Positions 48,757 to 60,271 of a DNA stretch of 64,000 bases are shown here, one piece after another. A model generated the notes under the pieces. It was not told the origin of the DNA. It was given only the letters and a program-made list of their open reading frames with translations, and did no database searches. The stretch is from Beroe forskalii (taxonomy: Eukaryota > Ctenophora > Nuda > Beroida > Beroidae): positions 186,001 to 250,000 of the forward strand of contig WFMF01000199.1 of NCBI GenBank assembly GCA_011033025.1, given 5' to 3'. Within the stretch, counting starts at the first letter, position 1; every line of letters starts with the position of its first letter. The position numbers were made by a program, and so were the translations under genes.

Positions 48757-49134
48757 GGGGGCTGGCAAGCCCCCGCGGCGTTTTTTCGGAGAAACAACCT
48801 TGCTCGGGCCGAAGGCCCGAGCGCTCACCCGAGGCCCCGAAGGGGCTGAGGTGAGCTCGTGACGGCGTTTCACAAGTTTCGGGCCGAAGGCCTGAGTGCT
48901 CACCTGAGGCCCTGAAGGGGCCGAGGGGGAGCCATGGCGCTCATTTTTGCTCGGGGCCGAAGGCCTGAGCAAGGGAGCCTGAGGACCCGGAAGGGTCCGA
49001 GGGCGAGCCCGTTATACGGCAGTCCAAACGTTAATAGCCTCCGAGGGCCCGAAGGGCCCTCGGAGGCGAGTTTCTTGCGGCTGAGTGTCCGAAGGGCATG
49101 AGGACAAGTTTTCACAAACTTGCTTGCCAGCCCC
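48757..49134. mobile_element. GC-rich MITE with GGGGGCTGGCAAGC ends
   Basis: GGGGGCTGGCAAGC at the left and GCTTGCCAGCCCC at the right, filled with GGGCCGAAGGCCCGAG-type palindromes. The stretch 48431-48756 before it is the likely ISWI 3' UTR, with no clear AATAAA. Confidence 0.7.
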
Positions 49135-50290
49135 AACCAGGCGTTTTCATGGATTGGCCATATTTCACGTTAAAATTTGAGGTTCCCGTTGCCGAAATCG
49201 CACCAAAATTTGAACATCGCATGTTTAGAGGTCAAAGGTGCAACTGTCAAAATTTCAGATCGATTAGATTTAAAATGGCCGAGTTATGACAACTTGAATA
49301 TTGCCAAAATCGAGGGTGTTCTTGTTAAAATGGGTTACGACCATATATATATACATAGGTATATATATAGATAGGTATATACATATGTATATACATACCA
49401 ATAGAGAACATTTTTAGGTGAAAAGTATACCCTCTTTAAACAGCCATATCTCGAGAACCATACAAGATACATGGCTCATCGACCCAGCGTTGGAAAAAAG
49501 AAAAATAGAACTTACGAATAGTGCCCTTAAAAAGTGTCTAACGTCATGTTTATGACGTCATTATGACGTCACAAAGTCAAGAATTTCAAACTTCAATTTC
49601 TGAAAAATGGCCGTTTTTCAGTGCGTTTTTTCGGTATGAAGTTTTCAAGATAGAAAAAAATGTTCCCTCTAGCTCCGAAAGGAAATTTAATGTACTTCAC
49701 AAAGCTGTGCTTAAAAATTTCCCGGCTCACAGGCATCATTGAGATATTTGCGATTGTTTAAACCATGGTGACGCAAAAAATCGCGAAAAAATAGCCAAAC
49801 GGTAGAGCTTAGTGTGAGAGAACGGGCCATCCCTGGTCTTCATCTTTAGATATGTTGTCGGTCATAGTCCCAAGTTTGTTGTAAAATGGGTCTCATGTGG
49901 TTGTTAATATTATGACGTATTTATGACGTCATCAGTGGTATGCGGTAATCAAAATTTACATACGTTACAACAGCTGCTTTGCATTTGTTAAGCTAGACTT
50001 AGCATTCATTTGAGTTTGAGTGCTTCAAATAAGCACCGAAAAAGGGTGATATTTTTTCAAAAACCAAAGTTTGTGATGGGCGCGGCGTTTTTGAAAAACC
50101 AATGATGGAAAAGCGACCGTTTTTTGCAACGTCTGAAAGCCCAGTTTTGTTTTAAAGCAACAAAAAGCACTTCTAAGTGAGTTGTAGCCGTTTAAACGGT
50201 CGCTTTTTCTCATATCATTGGTTTTTCAGCAAAAAACGCCGCGCCCATCACAACCAAATCCATTTTGGTTTTTGGAAAAAATTATAAAAT
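49135..50290. repeat. Repeat block R-P, copy III (no Q insert)
   Basis: R (GGATTGGCCATATTTCACG to GGTTACGACCATATATA) is followed directly, after TA repeats, by P (CGACCCAGCGTTGGAAA to the GATGGGCGCGGCG hairpin). Copies I and II carry a long 'Q' segment at this junction. The P part is the most diverged of the three. Confidence 0.7.
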
Positions 50291-50358
50291 ACAGCATTTT
50301 GGTTTTTCGTTTTGCTTGCAGTTGCTGCGGATATTCAGCGTTTGGTATTAAAATTACG

Positions 50359-50510
50359 GTGGCAGTTCGAACTGCAGTGTGGCGTGTGCGCGTCTTTTGA
50401 CCTTTTGTGTGCGCGGCGTACAGACATGTTATCTATATTTTATGTCTATACGCCGCGCACACAAAAGACGCGCACACTGATGCCGCGCACACTGCAATTC
50501 GAACTGTCAC
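50359..50510. repeat. Hairpin element, TTCGAA/GCGCGGCG family
   Basis: GTGGCAGTTCGAACTGCAGT ... inverse, with inner GTGTGCGCGGCGTACAGACA and its inverse around ATCTATATTTTATG. Confidence 0.7.
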
Positions 50511-50672
50511 TGTTATGAACGGAGGTGACCTTAGATCAGCATTTACACATTCAGCGAATGGGACCTTTTTTAAATTCTTTAATACTACTATTACTGTATT
50601 TAATATCGATATGATAATTATTTCAAATTCAATTTCCAATTAAAAGCTTTTAGTTTTAATGACTTGTCTTAT

Positions 50673-50908
50673 CAGTGGCAGTTCGAACTGCAGTTTTGTT
50701 GTTTGTGTGCGCGGCGTACAGACAATGATTTGTAATTGTTATTTAAATGTCTTTACGGTGACAGTTCGAACAGCTGTATGCGCGTCTTTTTAAATTCATG
50801 TGCGCGGCGTAAGACTAAGTTTGCGCGCGCGCACAGACATGTTATTTATATGTCTATTCGCCGTGCGAACTAACGCCGCGCACAGTACTGCAGTTCGAAC
50901 TGCCACTG
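50673..50908. repeat. Hairpin element, TTCGAA/GCGCGGCG family
   Basis: Ends CAGTGGCAGTTCGAACTGCA ... inverse. It looks like two hairpins joined or nested, since a second GTGACAGTTCGAAC start occurs at 50758. The stretch 50940-51660 that follows is AT-rich with nothing recognisable. Confidence 0.65.
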
Positions 50909-51605
50909 TTAATGTTATGTGTCACGCCGCGCAATTGCTCCCAGTCCGATCCCATAAGCTAGATTGAAAACAATAAACGATTTTATTTTTAGTTGACATG
51001 GCAATTGCAATGATGAAATTGAAAAAAGAATAAACAAATGGAAAATGAAAAATAAAATTAAAAGCCCTGCCTGACACTTCTATCATGAAAATTTAAAACT
51101 GAAATTTACCTCCGAAAATTCAGACAAAAACTCTGTTTGAAAGCTACATTCTTGATCTGTCAAGATCATCGCATGATGATGAATAGTGAAAAATTTCAAC
51201 TTATGGTTGAAATTGGATTTGAAAGTTTATGAACTTCCTCCACAGTTATTTGAAATTTAATCATCAACTGCAGCTGCAATATTCAAATTCTTAATCTATG
51301 TAAAAGTTTTCTTCGAGTCTCCGCCTATGGCCTAGATAATCATCAACTTGAAGTCAAATCTAAAATCAATGTTTCAACACAAATTTCTCTTAAACATTTA
51401 AGAATTGTCAACATTATTTCTTCAATTCACAATTGATCCCCTGGACTCAATTAATCCGAAGTTCGAACCTTGCTCAATGTCAATGCTTCAGTTTCATATT
51501 TTAATTTCGTTGACGCACAATTATTTCTGTCCTGACATCTCTCACATCTGAAGTTCTGAATGTGCACGGTCTGCAATCATCTTATCCATCCGATATCTTG
51601 TGTGC

Positions 51606-51611
51606 TTTAAT
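51606..51611 (-). promoter_or_regulatory. Possible poly(A) signal ATTAAA of the BTB-BACK gene
   Basis: ATTAAA on the minus strand, 58 bases after the stop codon at 51669. It is a common variant signal; no AATAAA is nearer. Confidence 0.4.
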
Positions 51612-51668
51612 GATTGACTCCTATATAAACATACAAAACACGCGTTAAACACGTGTTTTAACTTCGGT

Positions 51669-52585
51669 TTACACGGTGTGTTCGAGAACCGGAGCGCCCT
51701 TGATCCCCTCCACCGATCTGGGATCAGCTTGGAATGCCAGGGCTATGATTAGTCGGTGCTCGGGAACAACTCGGGAGGGGTAAACGATCTGCATAACAAG
51801 ATTCAATCGCTCAAGGGATGGGGTAAGGGTCTTTTGAAACAAGGAAATATCTGCGGTTACAATTTAATTCCTTGTGTTTGAAAATACCCTCATTTTATGC
51901 TTATTAAAAATTGAATCATGGCACGTTTTTCAAATTCAATTTCAAAATTTCGAAATTCCTGTGGCTCTGTGGCAAAACGTGCTGCCAGCACTAAAAGTAA
52001 AATCATGATTTTTGCATCAATTTTGAATAAATAGAAATATTAATGGCTTTCATTTCAATTAAATCTTTATTATCTTGGATGAAGTTTCACCTGCATAATG
52101 TCCCTGGGTTTTATCAAATGGAACTGTATTTTGTTGATCAGCTGTTGCAACACTGTCTTCAAGTCTCGACCTGCAGGCAAAATTAACATAAAATATAAAC
52201 AGCTTCAGCTTGATATTTCAAACAAACAATCTTGCACTTGCAGCCAATCTTCATGATTAAATTTAATGGTCCTGACCTGGACCAATTATAACGATTTCTG
52301 CTTACTCGATAATCAACTTCGCTGAATACCTTTTAAAAATATTGCGAAATTTTCCTATCAAATACAGCTTACAGCTATTGTCGCAAGTTCGAGGAATGAA
52401 AATCATTCTGAAATTTTCGAAATCTTGGATACAAACGTGTACCTACCGTCTTGTTTCGTACAGAAGGCTTTGCCCCATCTGATGGCCGCGTTGAACTTGG
52501 CAATTTCGTCGATATCCAGATCCCGAGCAAACACCAGTTGGAGAACGTGTTCTGACAGGTTACAGAACTTGGGGAGACTCAAAAC
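51669..52585 (-). CDS. BTB-BACK protein, 3' end, 3 exons
   Basis: Exons in order: 52447-52585, 52091-52170, 51669-51788 (stop TAA), phase-consistent. They encode VLSLPKFCNLSEHVLQLVFA, LDIDEIAKFNAAIRWGKAFC, then FHLIKPRDIMQ and IVYPSRVVPEHRLIIALAF. The pattern L-x-L-x-x-x-VL ... D-x-D-E-x-x-x-F-x-A-x-x-RW ... I-x-F-x-L-I-x-P-x-D-x-M is that of a BACK domain, the helical module after BTB domains in cullin-3 adaptors. The short tail without Kelch repeats suggests a BTBD-type rather than KLHL-type protein, perhaps BTBD19-like (a weak guess). The BTB domain should lie upstream (higher coordinates), but the next sequence that way is a MITE and the gene U copy, so the 5' part may be missing or beyond a long intron. 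Confidence 0.75.
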
Positions 52586-52903
52586 CTGAAGGAGAAAGAA
52601 TCAAAATTATGCGTATGATTAGAAATAGAAACTATGGAAATGATTTATTTTAATGTCATCAAATCATTTCCATAGTTTCTATTAAATGTCAATGAATTTA
52701 TAAGATAGCTTTGGATAGTTTTTGAATTCGGGGAACCCTGGTTTTAAAAAGGAAAAATAAGGGATTTTTTCAAAAAATTGAAAATTTAAAATAAAAAATT
52801 TTTCCATTATGTTTCATAGATAAAATAAAAACATAAAAAAAAAATAAAATTTAATCCAACAAATATTTGTTCTGTCTGGATTTATTTTCTACCTTTCTAA
52901 ATA

Positions 52904-53109
52904 CCTTAGGAGGTGTATTTATGTATTTATAAGGGATAAAATTTCGGTGCTTCAAATTTTGGTAAGTTGAAAATATGGGGATTTTCTCAATCATTACCCT
53001 TGTTAACATATGATAACGACGTCATTTTGAACTGTCATGGTGTGTGAAAAATGGGGATTTTTCCTGAAAAATCCCCAAATTAAAACGTTTATCAATAAAC
53101 CTCCTAAGG
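52904..53109. mobile_element. 206 bp MITE with TA target duplication
   Basis: Ends CCTTAGGAGGT ... ACCTCCTAAGG with TA on both sides and an inner hairpin GGGGATTTTTC/GAAAAATCCCC. It interrupts the 3' flank of gene U copy 2 at a place where copy 1 (near 35831) is continuous. Confidence 0.75.
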
Positions 53110-53126
53110 TAGCTGATTGCCCCTAT

Positions 53127-53231
53127 CAGCTGATGTAAGGATACAAGCAGTTCTGGTTGGGTTGGGTGTGTAGTTGGGGCTCTGTAGAGACTAGCTCCCC
53201 ACTCACTGACACCACATTGCCCTTATTCCCC
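53127..53231 (-). pseudogene. Partial tandem copy of the gene U terminal exon
   Basis: About 105 bp repeating the 3' end of exon 53236-53601, from GGGAATAAGGGCAATGTGG to CCTTACATCAGCTGA, directly downstream of it. It is absent from copy 1. It lies after the stop, so it should only lengthen the 3' UTR. Confidence 0.8.
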
Positions 53232-53235
53232 CACA

Positions 53236-55901
53236 TCAGCTGATGTAAGGATACAAGCAGTTCTGGTTGGGTTGGGTGTGTAGTTGGGGCTCTGTAGAGG
53301 CTAGCTCCCCACTCACTGACACCACATTGCCCTTGTTCCCCACCATTGCGCGCTTGATAACGTCTACACTCATCGCTACCAAACAGGACGTGTCACGTCT
53401 GGCGATGAGGTGGTCGAGGAGCCGTGCAAAGCAACAGTTGGGTATAGAGTCAGAGAAACACGTCCTGATCAGGTGAGAAACTCGCTTCCGGACGTCTGAG
53501 TGGAGCAGGAGTTTGTAGGCTGCGGGAGAGTCGCTGAACTGGCAGAGAACTTGATCCAACACCCGATCATTCTTGTTGACAGCCGCCAGTAGTAGCAACA
53601 CCTAGCAAAATACCGGTTACCATTCCTCAAAAGCAAACGACCGGTTACTATTCCTCAATATCAAACGACCGGTTACCATTTTTCAATAGCAAACGACCGG
53701 TTACCATTTTACAATAGCAAACGACCGGTTACTATTCCTAAATAGCATATACCGGCTACCATTTCTCAATAAATCCGGTTACGTTTAGGTTACTGCATCA
53801 TTTTTATGCTTACATTCAAAGCCCTTAGTGGGCCCACCGAATGCTAAAAACGCCCGGTCAACCGGTATTCCGGTTCGGTTATTAACCAGTATTTCGGTTC
53901 AGTTAACCAGTATTTCAGTTCAGTTAACCAGTATTTCGGTTCGTTTAACTGTTATTTCGGTTATTAAGCAGTATTTCGGTTATTAATAAGCAGTATTTCG
54001 GTTATTAACCGGTATTTCGGTTCGGTTAACCGGTATTTCGGTTCAGTTAACCATAATTTCGGTTATTAATCGGTATTTCGGTTATTAACCAGTATTTCGG
54101 TTATTAACCGGTATTTCGGTTATTAAGGGTTATTAACCGGTATTTCGGTTCAGGTAACCAGTACTTCGGTTATTAACCGGTATTTCGGTTCGGTTAACCA
54201 GTAGTAGCAACACCTCGTGGACAAGGAAGTACTGGTCCTGGAGGCGGAGGTGCTTCAGCACCTTGTGCAAGTGGCGGATGAGGACGGAGTGAGCAGCGTC
54301 CGCCTCCGCGTCCCCGGACGTTACCTCCTCACTGCTGTTCATCAGGGAGAGCTGACCTGGAAAATGTGGGGCACAGTCAACACACTCACTCATTAACTCA
54401 CTCAATACCTCACTCATACCTCACCAATACACTCAATACCTCACCAACACCTCACTCAATACCCTCACCAATACCTCACTCAATGTTCTCACCAACACCT
54501 CACTTAATACCTCACCCAACCTCACCAATACCTCACTCAACACCTCACTCAATACCTCACTCAATACCTCACTTAATACCTCACTCAATACCTCACTCAA
54601 TACCTCACTCAATACCTCACTCAACACCTCACTCAATACCTCACTCAACACCTCACTCAATACCTCACTCAATACCTCACTTAATACCTCACTCAATACC
54701 TCACTCAATTCCTCACTCAATACCTCACTCAATACCTCACTCATAACCTCACTCATAACCTCACTCAATACCTCACTAAATCATCAGGGAGAACTGACCT
54801 GGAAAATGTGGAGCACGTTCAACACAATAATAACTCCCTCAATACCTCACTATTGCTCACTCATTGCTTACTTCAATTTTTCAATTGTAAGTATGGTCCA
54901 AAGATATAATAATTTATGCTTTTATGATAATGAAAATGATAAGAAAAATGATTTTTTATTCCGCTAAACTATGATTTAGCAAGCTCTAAGTAACAAAGCG
55001 GAAGCCTATTAACTTTTATCCTGAATCTGTGACTACAAGAACTAAATTGTATCTGCACTTTCTTCAACGAAATCTGATAAGACATCGCCTGATAAATATC
55101 CTAAAACTCTAAAACTTTAAAAAAGGAGCTAAAGGTAGAAAATGTCTCATCACCTGTGTGAATGAGATGGAGGGCCAGCAAGTACTGCACGGTGTCGTGG
55201 TCTGAAGAGAGGGACAGGATGAGACGCGTGGCCTTCTCCACCACCTCCCACTGTTCCGCGAGCTGCTCTTGGGTGTGCAGTCTGACAGTCTTGTAACGGG
55301 GTATGATACCTGTAACATGTTACCATGGTAACGGGGTATGATGCCTGTAACATGTTACCATGGTAACGGGGTATGATACCTGTAACATGTTACCATGTTA
55401 CCATGGTAACGGGGTATGATACCTGTAACATGCAACCATGGTAACGGGGTACCTGGAACATGCGACCATGTTACCATGGTAACGGGTTATGATACCTGTA
55501 ACATGCAAACATGTTACCATGGTAACGGGGTATGATACCAGTAACATGCAGCCATGTTACCATGGTTACGGAGTATGATTCCTGTAACACGTAACTATGG
55601 TAACAAAACCTGATAATAACATTAATTGAAAAGGGCTGATGTTGAAGAATTTCAACTTATTAGGTTGTGCTGAGTGAGGGCGAACAGAGTCTCAAATTTC
55701 AAATCTGTTTTTGGGGCCACCAAACAGGATCTTATCTACTTACCAAGAAGAAATTGCCATATTTGTGCCCTGTTGTTTGCTTTGTTGGCAGGGACTGACT
55801 GCCAGAACGACGAGGGGGTCTCCAACAGACCTTGCCGCACGTTGTTCTTGCTAATCTCATCAGCGTGATATCGATAATATCTCCTTCCTCGAGAGAATTC
55901 C
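53236..55901 (-). CDS. Gene U copy 2 (inverted), partly damaged
   Basis: Exons in order: 55744-55901, 55154-55309, 54214-54356, 53236-53601. The last exon encodes the same 121 residues as copy 1 although several codons differ silently (for example CTC/CTG, CTT/CTC, CAT/CAC, GTG/GTA). The middle exons keep their frame, with one visible replacement (Leu to Val in LIRHLHK(L/V)LKH). The first exon is 158 instead of 159 bp, with GGG to GG, CC to C and a changed AACTTGAAC segment, so its frame breaks. Either this copy is a fresh pseudogene or the breaks are sequence errors. Introns carry the same arrays as in copy 1, with different copy numbers. Confidence 0.6.
53604..54213. repeat. CCGGTTAATAACCGAAAT minisatellite, copy 2
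   Basis: Fills the last intron of gene U copy 2 and is longer than in copy 1. Bounded by an 18-bp direct repeat AGGTGTTGCTACTACTGG (minus strand) at both splice junctions. Confidence 0.85.
54380..54775. repeat. CTCACTCAATAC minisatellite, copy 2
   Basis: Reverse complement of the GAGTGAGGTATT array in copy 1, with more units. The open frames here (HSIPHS or LSEV repeats) are artefacts. Confidence 0.9.
55293..55620. repeat. Acceptor-copy minisatellite of gene U, copy 2
   Basis: Reverse complement of the array at 33826-34181, with about nine units containing GTAACGGGGTATGATACCTG. It abuts exon 55154-55309. Confidence 0.85.
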
Positions 55902-55928
55902 CTGGAACGCAACGTTGTAAACTTGTCA

Positions 55929-56146
55929 GGGGGCTGGCAAGCCCCTGCGGCGGTTTCAGGAGCCTGAGGGCCTGAAGGGCCTGAGGGCGAGCATTGACGG
56001 CGGACCTAATAGTGCGAGGGCCGAAGGCCTGAAAGGTGAGCCTGAGGACCGAAGGGTCCGAGGGCGAGCATTGAACGGCAATCCTTACAGTACACGACCT
56101 TCCGGACATCGGAAGTGAGTTTTGTTAACTTTGCTTGCCAGCCCCC
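55929..56146. mobile_element. GC-rich MITE with GGGGGCTGGCAAGC ends
   Basis: GGGGGCTGGCAAGCCCC at the left, GCTTGCCAGCCCCC at the right, and GGCCTGAAGGGCCTGAGGGC inside. Counterpart of 33109-33316 in the inverted copy. It is followed at 56147-56384 by repeat R. Confidence 0.7.
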
Positions 56147-56384
56147 AACTATATGTTTTCATGGATTGGCCATATTTCACGTTAAAATTTGAGTAAGTTC
56201 CCGTTGCCGAAATTGCACCAAAATTTGATCATCGCATGTTTAGAGGTCAAAGGTGCAACTGTCAAAATTTCAGATTGATTGGATTTTAAAAATGGCCGAG
56301 ATATTACAACTTGAATATTGCCAAAATCGAGGGTGTTCTTGTTAAATAGGGTTACGACCATATATATACACATATATATAGATA

Positions 56385-56783
56385 TATGGATAGCCAAAAA
56401 CAATTGAAAATTGTTTGGGTTTCGCAGCCACTCCAGTACCCAAAACAATACGACAAAAACCATTGATATGAATTTTAATCGCAGCCCGGTCGTGGCGGTG
56501 CATTTTGTTAATGTTTGCAAAGCTATTCGATTTGACCAATACGTTTATCTCATTTCTGTGTTTAGGTACAGCTCGATCTTGACTAAGTCAAAGAGGAATT
56601 TACACAATGAATTAAAGAGTTGTTATTCCATTACTACATTGAAATTGCAGTGGTCTACTACCACCGTGCACCGCCACGACCGGGCTGCGTTTAAAATTCA
56701 TATCAATAATTTTTATCGTATTATTTTAGGTACTGGAGTGGTTGTGAAACCAAACAATTTTCAATTGTTTTTGGCTATCCATA
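56385..56783. mobile_element. MITE with about 130 bp inverted ends, copy II
   Basis: TATGGATAGCCAAAAACAAT ... inverse. Arms contain GCAGCCACTCCAGTACC and GCCCGGTCGTGGCGGTGCA. It lacks the TTAA element present in copy I (22104-23219). Confidence 0.75.
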
Positions 56784-56899
56784 TCACTCTTTTTGGCAAA
56801 AAACTTATCATCCAGTACAAGTTGAGATAATTGCTTTTATTAGTCAATTATTTCATTAAAGCAGTTTACAACCGGTACCAAATTTAATGTACAAAACGT

Positions 56900-57560
56900 A
56901 ATTTCGGCTCTAGTAAATAATACCGTTAGAATTGAGTCGGTATCATTTCTAATTTTTGAGCTATACGAGATAATAACTTTAATTGGCCAATTATTCAATT
57001 ACGCGGTTGACAACCTGTACTCAAATTAACGTATAATCCGTAATTTTGGCTCTAGTTAATGATGCAGTTAGAATTAAGTCGTTATCTTTTTCTGTTTTCG
57101 AGTTATACACGATAATTACTTTAATTGGTCCATTATCTCATTAGGCGGTTGAGAACAGGTACTCAAGTTATCCGTATAAAACGTAATTTTGGCTTAAGTT
57201 AATGATGCCGTTAGAATTAAGTCGTTATCATCTTTTGTTTTCGAGTTATACACGATAATTACTTTAATTGGTCAATTATCTCATTAGGCGGTTGAGAGCC
57301 GGTACTCAAGTTAGACGTATAAAGCGTTATTTTGGCTTAAGTTAATGATATCGTTGGAATAAAGTCGCTATCATTTCTACTTTCTGAGCTATAAGCGATA
57401 ATTACTTTAATTGGCCAATTATCTCATTAGGCGGTTGAAAACCGATACGCAAATTAAACACATATAACGTTATTGTGGCTCTAGTTAATGATACCGTTGG
57501 AATTAAGCCGCTATCATTTTTTACTTGAGTTATAAGCGATAATTACTTTAATTGGTCAAT
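56900..57560. repeat. Tandem array, unit about 140 bp, copy II
   Basis: Five units with CGATAATTACTTTAATTGG and TCATTAGGCGGTTGAGA, in the same orientation in the window as 23280-24400. A GGAGGAGGA run follows at 57700. Confidence 0.8.
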
Positions 57561-57943
57561 TATCCAATTAAGGATTTAAGGAAAATATTTTTAACATGCC
57601 CTAGTGCACGCACCTCATTCTAGAGTTTCAAATGCCGTTTAGATTACGGTTCTATCTTTTATGGTTCTCCCGTGAAGTGTTTTCCCGTTTTGTGGTGGGA
57701 GGAGGAGGAGGAGGAGGAGGAGTCGTCGTACCGTCCATAACACTAAGTTTTGGCAAAACGGGATTTTTTTGATAATTTATTGTTAAAAAACGGTGCGACC
57801 GATTTTCATGAAATTTTTAGGGATTGTTCTTTATACAATGGACTACAACTGTGCAAATTTTTATGTCCAACAGAGCTCGTTAACATGTCTTAAACGCGAC
57901 TCGAAAATCGCGTTTTCCGCAAATCACTGTATTTTTATATAGT

Positions 57944-58191
57944 GGGCGCTGGCAAACTCATTTCTCAAAACATGAGAATTGGTTCCACTACGACTTTCAG
58001 CACTTCGTGCTGGTACTGCTGGCTCTTTTACTGTGTCTGGCCAGCAGTCCCGGCCCTTCGGGCCGGGACTGCTGCCATCGGCCCTTCGGGCCGATGGCAG
58101 CATCCCCGCCCTTTGGGCGGGGTTGCTGATCGTTCGGAGATGCCCTCGTCCAGAGACCCCATAACGTGGCCGCGAGCGCTTGCCAGCGCCC
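57944..58191. mobile_element. GC-rich MITE, intact copy
   Basis: Ends GGGCGCTGGCAA ... TTGCCAGCGCCC with CGGCCCTTCGGGCCG palindromes inside. It is the uninterrupted counterpart of 25362-25435 plus 32637-32876 and shows the empty site of the 7.2 kb element near 58012-58020. Confidence 0.75.
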
Positions 58192-58207
58192 TGATATATG
58201 TATATAT

Positions 58208-59165
58208 ATGGTCGTATATCTCGGGAACCATAAAAGATACAGAGCTCATCGACCCAGCGTTGGAAAGTAGAAAGATAGAACTTGCAGTTAGTGACCTTAA
58301 AAACTATTCTACGTCATGATAATGACGTCATAATGGGGTCACAAAACTATGAATTTCAAATGTCGATTTTCCCAAAAATAGACGTTTTTTAACGCAATTT
58401 TTCGGTATGAAGCTTTCGTGATAGGAAAAAATGCTCCTCCTAGCGTAGAAAGGAAATTTAATGTACTTTTCAAAAATGTGGTCGAAAAGTTCTGGGCTCC
58501 CCGGCATCATTGAGATATATGCAATTGTTTGAAACACTTTGACACGAAAAAAATACCAAAAAATTGCAAAACTTGTGAAACTAGTGGAGAGAGAACGGGA
58601 CCACCCCAGAACTTCATCTTTGGATATGTTGTCGGTCATAGTCCCAATTGTGTTAATGAATGGGTCTCAGATAGTTCATCTAATTTTATGACGTAATTGT
58701 GACGTCATCAGTAATGCTAGGTAACGCGAATTTTACGCGCGATTTGACGCCAAATTTCAATATCTCGGCACAGAAAAGGGTGATATTTTTCCCAAAACCA
58801 AAAAAGGATTTGGTTGTGATGGTCCGCGGCGGTTTTAAGGCGTTCTTTACTGTAAACCCATGATATGAGAAAAGAACGCGACGGTTAAAACTGCCGCAAC
58901 GACACTTTTTTGATGCATTTAAGTTACGTGAATGCTGTATATTTTATAAGTGACGTTGCAGCAGTTTTAACCGTCGCGTTCTTCTCATATCATGGGTTTT
59001 ACAGTAAAGAACGCCTTAAAACCGCCGCGGACCATCACAACCAAATCCTTTTTGGTTTTGGGAAAAATTGAATTATACGTATTTTTAAAAAGTTCGGGGG
59101 AGAATACGGTACGTATTTTTTCTGAAATCTTAAAATTGCTGTATTCTCTGGGATTGCAATAGCTA
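58208..59165. repeat. Repeat 'P', copy II (inverted)
   Basis: Reverse complement of 21120-22095, ending at GGGATTGCAATAG. Contains the same hairpin and the same 103-residue open frame (58328-58639, minus strand) with about three residue changes. Confidence 0.8.
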
Positions 59166-59250
59166 GGGTAGCGCGGGGTAAAATGAGCCGCGGGGGAAAT
59201 TGAGCCACCGCGGGGTGAAATGAGCCAGCCCTGGGGTAAAATGAGCCACC
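59165..59250. repeat. GGGGTAAAATGAGCC short repeat
   Basis: Three to four units of GGGGTAAAATGAGCC with variation. The stretch 59250-60180 beyond it has no recognisable gene. An open stretch at about 59430-59560 (YSLDKEDRRIQILIRNY) could be an isolated exon or element fragment. Confidence 0.6.
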
Positions 59251-60271
59251 CATTCTAAACCACTGTTAGTATTATCAAAGGGTCAAACAAAGGCAAGTGA
59301 ATTCAAAATGAAGTAAAAAATACATGAATCCTGATTGATTAACTTTTCAAATCTACTTCCTATTTGGAAGATTTGTCACCAAATGAGAGTAAAAAATGTA
59401 CTGATGTTAATTGATTAAATTGTAGGTAGTAGATTCACACAACACTGTACTCCCTGGACAAGGAGGACAGGAGGATCCAGATCCTCATCCGGAACTACTC
59501 CAGACCTACTGCTGACAGCTTCCTGACTATGACTACATGTCTTATAGATCAAGTGTTGGGGGGTGTAGGTATTGTCGGATGAATTGAATTCCGCACTACA
59601 AAAAGGCCTAATCCAATCCTAGGAAGCATTGCAAACTATAAGGCCTTAGTACTTGGACTGCATAAACTTACAAACTATTTAGGACTGCTAGGCAAGCTGG
59701 CAATGGCTCGAGAATGTCATCTCTAGGTCATATACATGCATGGAGACAGACAGTCAATAGAATCATATTGTGTTTCATACATGAACAGGAAATAGTTCCA
59801 GGCGTGGCAGGGAATCAGGGATAAGACAAAATGACTATATTGCAATGGATTTTTAAGGCTATTTAAGCTTATAAGGGAAGAACCTTACAGGTGGGATGGT
59901 CTACACCTGAACTTATCAAGGGTTAAAACTACATACCCTAGACCATTAACAACTTTCAAAAGTTGATTTCGGCAACATAAAACAACATTATATAAACATA
60001 TGGAGCTTGGGCCTTCTTCAAGCACAGTGGCTAATTTCGACGGTTTCAACGACCTTGATTAACACATTTGACACCCCCCTACCAATCAAATTAGCAGGAA
60101 AATGCCAGTTATAGAAATTGTAACAACTTTTTCTCTCACAACTTTCAACTATAATGCTTCTGGACGAAACCAGGGATGAAAAAGGAAAAAAACGGCCAAC
60201 CGGCCAACGGCCAATTGGCCGAAACACCAAATTTTTAAGACGGTTGGCCGTTGGCCGGTGGACCCCCCCCC

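Noticed and set aside
54366-54768. Frames of HSIPHS and LSEV repeats on opposite strands
   Set aside because: A 12-bp-periodic minisatellite inside a gene U intron keeps both strands open.
59430-59565. Possible exon YSLDKEDRRIQILIRNY
   Set aside because: An AG precedes it and the frame is open, but no partner exon, donor or family match is evident.
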